Of a stretch of DNA of 64,000 nt, positions 55,515 to 64,000 are shown in pieces (position 1 is the stretch's first letter; each line of letters begins with the position of its first letter). The notes beneath the pieces were generated by a model. The model made no database searches. It saw only the letters and a list, made by a program, of their open reading frames with translations, and was not told the origin of the DNA. The stretch comes from Meghimatium bilineatum (taxonomy: Eukaryota > Mollusca > Gastropoda > Stylommatophora > Philomycidae): positions 16,223,513-16,287,512 of the forward strand of contig CM067315.1 of the NCBI GenBank assembly GCA_034231615.1. The letters are read 5' to 3'. A program made the position numbers and the translations under genes.

Positions 55515-56885
55515 ACTTTGATTGCACAATTTTCGTTCACACATGCACTAAATATTACTGTCCAATGTGCGTGCACACCCGTTCTCACTATCTCTGTATA
55601 ATGAGTGTGCACACAAGCTCTCAGTGTCACTGTCCAATCATTGTGCACACCAGTTCTCACTGTTACTGCCCAATGTGCGTCCACGCTCTTTCTTACTATC
55701 CACTGTCCAATGTGAGTGCACAACAGTTACTATTATCACTGTCCATTGCGCGTACAAAAATGTTCTCACTACCACTGCTCAATGTGAGCCCATACTAGTT
55801 CTCACTACAACTGTTCAATGTGAGCCCATACTAGTTCTCACTACAACTGTTCAATGTGAGCCCATACTAGTTGCCACTACAACTGTTCAATGTGAGCCCA
55901 TACTAGTTCTCACTACAACTGTTCAATGTGAGCCCATACTAGTTGCCACTACAACTGTTCAATGTGAGCCCATACTAGTTCTCACTACAACTGTTCAATG
56001 TGAGGCCATACTAGTTCTCACTACAACTGTTCAATGTGAGCCCATACTAGTTCTCACTACAACTGTTCAATGTGAGCCCACACTAGTTCTCACTACCACT
56101 GCTCAGTGCGAGACCACACGGGTTTCTCTATCACTACTCAATGTGAGCCCATACTAGTTCTCACTACAACTGTTCAATGTGAGCCCATACTAGTTCTCAC
56201 TACAACTGTTCAATGTGAGCCCATACTAGTTGCCACTACAACTATTCAATGTGAGCCCATACTAGTTCTCACTACAACTGTTCACTGTGAGCCCATACTA
56301 GTTCTCACTACAACTGTTCAATGTGAGCCCATATTAGTTCTCACTACAACTGTCCAATGTGAGCCCATACTAGTTCTCACTACAACTGTTCAATGTGAGC
56401 CCATACTAGTTCTCACTACAACTGTTCAATGTGAGCCCATACTAGTTCTCACTACAACTGTTAAATGTGAGCCCACACTAGTTCTCACTACCACTGCTCA
56501 GTGCGGGACCACACGGGTTTCTCTATCACTACTCAATGTGAGCCCATACTAGTTCTCACTACAACTGTTCAATGTGAGCCCATACTAGTTGTCACTACAA
56601 CTGTTCAATGTGAGCCCATACTAGTTGTCACTACAACTGTTCAATGTGAGCCCATACTAGTTCTCACTACAACTGTTCAATGTGAGCCCACACTAGTTCT
56701 CACTACCACTGCTCAGTGCGAGACCACACGGGTTTCTCTATCACTACTCAATGTGAGCCCATACTAGTTCTCACTACAACTGTTCAATGTGAGCCCATAC
56801 TAGTTGTCACTACAACTGCTCAATGTGAGCCCATACTAGTTGCCACTACAACTGCTCAATGTGAGCCACCACACTAGTTCTCACT
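55515..56885. repeat. 36-bp satellite, variant subfamily (GAGCCCATACTAG)
   Basis: After the diverged edge units, about 30 units of AATGTGAGCCCATACTAGTT plus CTCACTACAACTGTTC. A distinctive unit with GACCACACGGGTTTCTC recurs near 56,110, 56,505 and 56,720, giving a higher-order period of roughly 200-400 bp. CTAGTTCTC/GCC/GTC variants mark sub-blocks. Confidence 0.95.
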
Positions 56886-59800
56886 ATCACTGCCCAATGT
56901 GCGTGGACACCAGTTCTCACTATCACTGACGTATGTGCGTGGACACCAGCTCTAACTATTTCTGCCGAATGTGCGTGGACACCAGTTCTCACTACTACTG
57001 CTCAATGTGCGTGGACACCAGTTCTCACTATCACTGCCCAATGTGCGTGGACACCAGTTCTCACTATCACTGCCGAATGTGCGTGGACACCAGTTCTCAC
57101 TATCACTGCCGAATGTGCGTGGACACCAGTTCTCACTATGTCTGCCCAATGTGCGTAAACACCAGTTCTCACTATCATTGCCGAATGTGCGTGGACACCA
57201 GTTCTCACTATCACTGCCGAATGTGCGTGGACACCAGTTCTCACTATTTCTGCCCAATGTTCGTGGACACCAGTTCTCACTATTTCTGCTCAATGTAAGT
57301 GGACACCAGTTCTCACTATTTCTGCTCCATGTGCGTGAACACCAGTTCTCACTATTTCTGCCCAATGTGCGTGGACACCAGTTCTCACTATTTCTGCCCA
57401 ATGTGCGTGAACACCAGTACTCACTATTTCTGCCCAATGTGCGTGGACACCAGTTCTCACTATTTCTGCCCAATGTGCGTGGACACCAGTTCTCACTATC
57501 ACTGCCGTATGTGCGTGGACACCAGTTCTCACTATTTCTGCTCAATGTGCGTGGACACCAGTTCTCACTATTTCTGCCCAATGTTCGTGGACACCAGTTC
57601 TCACTATTTCTGCCCAATGTGCGTGGACACCAGTTCTCACTATTTCTGCTCAATGTTCGTGGACACCAGTTCTCACTATTTCTGCCCAATGTGCGTGGAC
57701 ACCAGTTCTCACTATCACTGCCGTATGTGCGTGGACACCAGTTCTCACTATCACTGACGTATGTGCGTGGACACCAGCTCTAACTATTTCTGCCGAATGT
57801 GCGTGGACACCAGTTCTCACTACTACTGCTCAATGTGCGTGGACACCAGTTCTCACTATCACTGCCCAATGTGCGTGGACACCAGTTCTCACTATCACTG
57901 CCGAATGTGCGTGGACACCAGTTCTCACTATCACTGCCGAATGTGCGTGGACACCAGTTCTCACTATGTCTGCCCAATGTGCGTAAACACCAGTTCTCAC
58001 TATCATTGCCGAATGTGCGTGGACACCAGTTCTCACTATCACTGCCGAATGTGCGTGGACACCAGTTCTCACTATTTCTGCTCAATGTTCGTGGACACCA
58101 GTTCTCACTATTTCTGCTCAATGTAAGTGGACACCAGTTCTCACTATTTCTGCCCAATGTGCGTGGACACCAGTTCTCACTATCACTGCCGAATGTGCGT
58201 GGACACCAGTTCTCACTATCACTGTCGAATGTGCGTGGACACCAGTTCTCACTATTTCTGCCCAATGTGCGTGGACACCAGTTCTCACTACCACTGCTCC
58301 ATGTGCGTGGACACCAGTTCTCACTACCACTGCTCCATGTGCGTGAACACCAGTTCTCACTATTTCTGCCCAATGTGCGTGGACACCAGTTCTCACTATC
58401 ACTGCCGTATGTGCGTGGACACCAGTTCTCACTATCACTGACGTATGTGCGTGGACACCAGCTCTAACTATTTCTGCCGAATGTGCGTGTACACCAGTTC
58501 ACACTACTACTGCTCAATGTGCGCGGACACCAGTTCTCACTATCACTGCCCAATGTGCGTGGACACCAGTTCTCACTATCACTGCCGAATGTGCGTGGAC
58601 ACCAGTTCTCACTATCACTGCCGAATGTGCGTGGACACCAGTTCTCACTATTTCTGCTCAATGTTCGTGGACACCAGTTCTCACTATTTCTGCTCAATGT
58701 AAGTGGACACCAGTTCTCACTATTTCTGCTCCATGTGCGTGAACACCAGTTCTCACTATTTCTGCTCAATGTAAGTGGACACCAGTTCTCACTATTTCTG
58801 CTCAATGTTCGTGGACACCAGTTCTCACTATTTCTGCCCAATGTGCGTGGACACCAGTTCTCACTATTTCTGCCCAATGTGCGTGAACACCAGTACTCAC
58901 TATTTCTGCCCAATGTGCGTGGACACCAGTTCTCACTATTTCTGCCCAATGTGCGTGGACACCAGTTCTCACTATCACTGCCGTATGTGCGTGGACACCA
59001 GTTCTCACTATTTCTGCTCAATGTGCGTGGACACCAGTTCTCACTATTTCTGCCCAATGTTCGTGGACACCAGTTCTCACTACCACTGCTCCATGTGCGT
59101 GAACACCAGTTCTCACTATTTCTGCCCAATGTGCGTGGACACCAGTTCTCACTATATCTGCCCAATGTGCGTGAACACCAGTACTCACTATTTCTGCCCA
59201 ATGTGCGTGGACACCATCTCACTATTTCTGCCCAATGTGCGTGGACACCAGTTCTCACTATTTCTGCCCAATGTGCGTGGACACCAGTTCTCACTACCAC
59301 TGCTCCATGTGCGTGGACACCAGTTCTCACTACCACTGCTCCATGTGCGTGAACACCAGTTCTCACTATTTCTGCCCAATGTGCGTGGACACCAGTTCTC
59401 ACTATCACTGCCGTATGTGCGTGGACACCAGTTCTCACTATCACTGACGTATGTGCGTGGACACCAGCTCTAACTATTTCTGCCGAATGTGCGTGTACAC
59501 CAGTTCACACTACTACTGCTCAATGTGCGCGGACACCAGTTCTCACTATCACTGCCCAATGTGCGTGGACACCAGTTCTCACTATCACTGCCGAATGTGC
59601 GTGGACACCAGTTCTCACTATCACTGCCGAATGTGCGTGGACACCAGTTCTCACTATTTCTGCTCAATGTTCGTGGACACCAGTTCTCACTATTTCTGCT
59701 CAATGTAAGTGGACACCAGTTCTCACTATTTCTGCTCCATGTGCGTGAACACCAGTTCTCACTATTTCTGCCCAATGTGCGTGGACACCAGTTCTCACTA

Positions 59801-62225
59801 TTTCTGCCCAATGTGCGTGAACACCAGTACTCACTATTTCTGCCCAATGTGCGTGGACACCAGTTCTCACTATTTCTGCCCAATGTGCGTGGACACCAGT
59901 TCTCACTATCACTGCCGTATGTGCGTGGACACCAGTTCTCACTATTTCTGCTCAATGTGCGTGGACACCAGTTCTCACTATTTCTGCCCAATGTTCGTGG
60001 ACACCAGTTCTCACTACCACTGCTCCATGTGCGTGAACACCAGTTCTCACTATTTCTGCCCAATGTGCGTGGACACCAGTTCTCACTATATCTGCCCAAT
60101 GTGCGTGAACACCAGTACTCACTATTTCTGCCCAATGTGCGTGGACACCATCTCACTATTTCTGCCCAATGTGCGTGGACACCAGTTCTCACTATCACTG
60201 CCGTATGTGCGTGGACACCAGTTCTCACTATTTCTGCTCAATGTGCGTGGACACCAGTTCTCACTATTTCTGCCCAATGTTCGTGGACAGCAGTTCTCAC
60301 TATTTCTGCCCAATGTGCGTGGACACCAGTTCTCACTATTTCTGCTCAATGTACGTGGACACCAGTTCTCACTATTTCTGCCCAATGTGCGTGGACACCA
60401 GTTCTCACTATCACTGCCGTATGTGCGTGGACACCAGTTCTCACTATCACTGACGTATGTGCGTGGACACCAGCTCTAACTATTTCTGCCGAATGTGCGT
60501 GGACACCAGTTCACACTACTACTGCTCAATGTGCGCGGACACCAGTTCTCACTATCACTGCCCAATGTGCGTGGACACCAGTTCTCACTATCACTGCCGA
60601 ATGTGCGTGGACACCAGTTCTCACTATCACTGCCGAATGTGCGTGGACACCAGTTCTCACTATTTCTGCCCAATGTGCGTGGACACCAGTTCTCACTATG
60701 TCTGCCCAATGTGCGTGGACACCAGTTCTCACTATCACTGCCGAATGTGCGTGGACACTAGTTCTCACTATCACTGCCGAATGTGCGTGGACACCAGTTC
60801 TCACTATTTCTGCTCAATGTTCGTGGACACCAGTTCTCACTATTTCTGCTCAATGTACGTGGACACCAGTTCTCACTATTTCTGCCCAATGTGCGTGGAC
60901 ACCAGTTCTCACTATCACTGCAGAATGTGCGTGGACACCAGTTCTCACTATTTCTGCCCAATGTGCGTGAACACCAGTACTCACTATTTCTGCCCAATGT
61001 GCGTGGACACCAGTTCTCACTATTTCTGCCCAATGTGCGTGGACACCAGTTCTCACTATCACTGCCGTATGTGCGTGGACACCAGTTCTCACTATTTCTG
61101 CTCAATGTGCGTGGACACCAGTTCTCACTATTTCTGCCCAATGTTCGTGGACAGCAGTTCTCACTATTTCTGCCCAATGTGCGTGGACACCAGTTCTCAC
61201 TATTTCTTCTCAATGTACGTGGACACCAGTTCTCACTATTTCTGCCCAATGTGCGTGGACACCAGTTCTCACTATCACTGCCGTATGTGCGTGGACACCA
61301 GTTCTCACTATCACTGACGTATGTGCGTGGACACCAGCTCTAACTATTTCTGCCGAATGTGCGTGGACACCAGTTCACACTACTACTGCTCAATGTGCGC
61401 GGACACCAGTTCTCACTATCACTGCCCAATGTGCGTGGACACCAGTTCTCACTATCACTGCCGAATGTGCGTGGACACCAGTTCTCACTATCACTGCCGA
61501 ATGTGCGTGGACACCAGTTCTCACTATTTCTGCCCAATGTGCGTGGACACCAGTTCTCACTATGTCTGCCCAATGTGCGTGGACACCAGTTCTCACTATC
61601 ACTGCCGAATGTGCGTGGACACTAGTTCTCACTATCACTGCCGAATGTGCGTGGACACCAGTTCTCACTATTTCTGCTCAATGTTCGTGGACACTAGTTC
61701 TCACTATTTCTGCTCAATGTACGTGGACACCAGTTCTCACTATTTCTGCCCAATGTGCGTGGACACCAGTTCTCACTATCACTGCAGAATGTGCGTGGAC
61801 ACCAGTTCTCACTATCACTGCCGTATGTGCGTGGACACCAGTTCTAACTATTTCTGCTGAATGTGCGTGGACACCAGTTCTCACTACCACTGCTCAATGT
61901 GCGTGGACACCAGTTCTCACTATCACTGCCCAATGTGCGTGGACACCAGTTCTCACTATCACTGCCGAATGTGCGTGGACACCAGTTCTCACTATCACTG
62001 TCGAATATGCGTGGACACCAGTTCTCACTATTTCTGCCCAATGTGCGTGGACACCAGTTCTCACTATTTCTGCCCAATGTGCGTAGACACCAGTTCTCAC
62101 TATCACTGCCCAATGTGACTTGGACACTAGTTCTCACTATCACTGCCGAATGTGCGTGGGCACTATTTTTCACTATATCGGCCCAATGTAAGCCCACTCT
62201 ATTTTTTACTACCACTGCTCAAAAT
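56886..62225. repeat. 36-bp satellite, main array with higher-order structure
   Basis: About 148 units of GTGCGTGGACACCAGTTCTC plus ACTATCACTGCCCAAT. A marker (TGACGTATGTGCGTGG then ACACCAGCTCTAACTATT) recurs at 56,929, 57,757, 58,441, 59,447, 60,453 and 61,317, so higher-order lengths are 828, 684, 1,006, 1,006 and 864 bp. Four are not equal but three are multiples of 36. The two 1,006-bp blocks both carry the same 2-bp deletion (ACACCATCTCAC at 59,213 and 60,147). Units at the right edge (62,100-62,225) are diverged. The 12-codon period keeps five frames open; no gene. Confidence 0.97.
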
Positions 62226-62249
62226 GAGCACACACAATATTCACTGTAT

Positions 62250-62554
62250 CTGTGTAGCATAGCCTGCTGCGGTATGCTATCTGGCTGTAGTCTGTTGATA
62301 TGTGCAAGCCATCTGATCTGTGGGCTCTTAATATATTCCAAGATTCTGGCGATGCCTGTTCTTTGTCAAATGTTTTCATTTCTCTTAGTGATATTCTTAG
62401 GATTATGTGTAAGCTTGTAATTTAAGTTGTCACTAGTTTACGTTTGTCTTGTGCTGTCGCTGTCCATGTTTGGCATTGGTAGCACAGATTTGGCATAATA
62501 ATCGTTTATAATAGTGTTATTTTTGTATTTAAATCTACATTTTTGTTTCTGAAG
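62250..62554 (-). mobile_element. LINE post-RT fragment (lineage L2)
   Basis: Minus strand: NVDLNTKITLL, MPNLCYQCQTWTATAQDKRK, LHIILRISLREMK, ARILEYIKSPQIRWLAHINR, LQPDSIPQQAM. This is the order LCYQCQTWTLT…R.ILRISLRDK…RILEYIKS..IRWLAHI.R… of LINE C-termini. Frame changes present. Confidence 0.75.
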
Positions 62555-62708
62555 TTTGGTGTCATTTGTCCCAGTGCTTGGTATGATTTACTACATCTAT
62601 TGTGTATTGGTGTCCTTCAACCTAGTGCTTGGTGTGCTTTACTACATATATTGTGTATTGGTGTCATTTGTCCTAGGGCTTGGTATGCTTTACTACATCT
62701 ATGGTTTC
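62555..62708 (-). repeat. 51-bp in-frame expansion inside a LINE, 3 copies
   Basis: Each 51-bp unit reads on the minus strand as 17 codons, CSKAYQALGQMTPIHN-like. It leads without a frame change into TPNFRNKNVDLNTKI of the LINE at 62,250-62,554. LINEs normally have a single '..AY.ALGQ…F.N.' here. Confidence 0.8.
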
Positions 62709-62739
62709 CCCTTTTTTCGATAGGTCATATGAAAACGGT

Positions 62740-62880
62740 TGTCATGCATAGAGTATACGGAAAATGACCAAGTAAAGACAAGACCGACGTAAAAACGAAT
62801 CCTTCTGTATAAAAAGTAAACATGACACAGAAAGGCTGATTTTTGATTATGTACAATATCTCGTACGAAATATAGTCAAC
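62740..62880 (+). mobile_element. Interspersed repeat family M, copy 4 (partial)
   Basis: GTAAACATGACACAGAAAGG and CTGATTTTTGATTATG match the 17,095 and 36,440 copies. The end with AGTATATAAATAG is missing. Confidence 0.55.
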
Positions 62881-63174
62881 CCAAGTGCAAATTTCTGCTT
62901 ACCGTCTACAATCATTGAAGACTGCCACCAATGGTACATGTTTTGGTCTGCAATGTCCAGAGGTAAAGTGGGTGAACTGTAACTGCGCTGGCTAATTATA
63001 GGAAGGCTGTCTAGGTAACCATACCTGCAGCAAAATCATGCGAAAAATGGATATTCTATCCACAAAGGCGCAAAAATCACAGTTTGCAAAAAGTAGCAGC
63101 ACTGTGTACTTCATGATTTCCGTCCAACATTACATGAACATTAGTGAGAGCGTGCACAGAAGAATAAAAATAAT
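62881..63174. other. Unassigned stretch
   Basis: No supported feature. Confidence 0.5.
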
Positions 63175-64000
63175 TCAGTTACACACTCTGTTAATTAGTA
63201 ATTGAGTTACACACTCTGTGAAGTAGTAATTCCTTTACACACTCTGTGAAGTAGTAATTCCATTACACACTCTGTGAAGTAGTAATTCCATTACACACTC
63301 TATGAAGTAGTAATTCTATTACACACTCTGTGAAGTAGTAATTCCAATACACACTCTGTGAAGTAGTAATTCCACTACACACTTTTGTGTGAGCTTCACG
63401 CTCTATGAATTAGTAATTCAGTTACACTCTTTGTGAATTAGTGATTCAGTTACAAATAATGTGAGTTAGTAATTCAGTTCAACTGGCTGAGACTTATTAA
63501 TTAAGTGACACACTCTGTGAGTTAGTAATTCAGTTACACACTCTCTGAGTTCGTTCTTCAGTTACACACTCTCTGAGTTCGTACTTCAGTTACAAACTCT
63601 GTGAGTTAGTACTTCAGTTATACTCTCTGTGAGTTAATACTTCAGTTATACTCTCTGTGAGTTAGTACTTCAGTTATACTCTCTGTGAGTTAGTACTTCA
63701 GTTATATACTCTGTTAGTTAGTACTTCAGTTACACACTCTGTGAATTAGTAATTCAGTTATACACTCTGTGAGTTAGTAATTATGTTATACACTCTGTGA
63801 GGTACTACTTCAGTTACACACTCTATGAGTTAGCACTTCACTTATACTCTCTGTGAGTTCGTACTTCAGTTACACACTCGTGAGTTCGTACTTCAGTTAC
63901 ACACTCTCTGAGTTAGTAATTCAGTTACACACTCTGTGAGTTCATACTTCAGTTACACACTCTGTGAGTTCATACTTCAGTTACACACTCTGTGAGTTAG
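63175..64000. repeat. 28-bp minisatellite, continues past the window
   Basis: About 29 units of AGTTACACACTCTGTGAGTT plus AGTACTTC. The left units end AAGTAGTAATTCC, the right ones GAGTTAGTACTTC or GAGTTCGTACTTC. This gives two sub-blocks divided by a degenerate zone at 63,380-63,500. Confidence 0.95.

Larger units (their letters stand above)
49939..55780. repeat. Macro-unit copy 3 (5,842 bp)
   Basis: Left half as copy 2. The right end carries private bases (cacacaTgcactAaat; ctGttactgcc; satellite end 'ttagtagatacaagtag'). It is 143 bp (11 x 13) longer than copy 2, all of it in the 13-bp satellite. It runs on into the main 36-bp array. Confidence 0.93.

Noticed and set aside
56952-61860. 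Long Cys/His-rich frames (repeats such as CVDTSSHYHCRM) on both strands
   Set aside because: The 36-bp satellite is a multiple of 3 and open in five frames. The apparent zinc-binding pattern is read from one DNA repeat; frames break where 2-bp indels occur.
56886-62225. 36-bp repeat resembling a CRISPR repeat in length
   Set aside because: Units are head to tail with no unique spacers, there are no cas genes, and the setting is eukaryotic.

Overview
This window looks like intergenic, repeat-dominated DNA from an animal nuclear genome. It is AT-rich and has no operons or dense ORFs. It carries many 3'-biased non-LTR retrotransposon (LINE) fragments, tRNA-derived SINEs, the tail of a Penelope-like element, a Tc1-type transposase fragment, MITE-like repeats, and more than 25 tandem arrays. 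A 100-base run of N marks a scaffold gap. The SINE body motif and the LINE and RNase H fragments fit a lophotrochozoan, possibly a mollusc; that assignment is from memory and tentative. I found no complete host gene. One short minus-strand stretch (about 30,927-31,048) has coding-like third positions and splice-like borders and is only a candidate exon.

Layout. Positions 1-37,300 are a mosaic of degraded elements and short minisatellites (21-54 bp units). LINE pieces recur in about ten distinguishable lineages, almost all from the RT domain or C-terminus, as expected of 5'-truncated insertions. Several insertions are nested: a SINE with a 10-bp target-site duplication inside a LINE (1,695-1,996); a LINE inside a 51-bp minisatellite (26,972-28,193); a LINE inside an ATC/ATT-rich tract (15,161-16,218); a SINE inside an AT-rich minisatellite (37,313-37,579). 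Two 51-bp arrays are in-frame 17-codon expansions of LINE coding sequence.

Positions 37,526-55,780 hold three tandem copies of a macro-unit (6,714, 5,699 and 5,842 bp). Each copy contains the end of a SINE, about 2.1 kb of low-copy sequence, a large 13-bp satellite, a 43-bp minisatellite and the diverged edge of a 36-bp satellite. Length differences lie almost wholly in the 13-bp satellite. The middle copy looks like a recombinant, with the left end of copy 3 and the right end of copy 1. Positions 55,781-62,220 are the main body of the 36-bp satellite, with higher-order periods of about 0.7-1.0 kb. The window ends with a LINE fragment and a 28-bp minisatellite that runs off the edge.

The long open frames (up to 781 codons) are produced by the satellites and are not genes. 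No genes work together here. The interest lies in how retroelements and tandem repeats have shaped each other.
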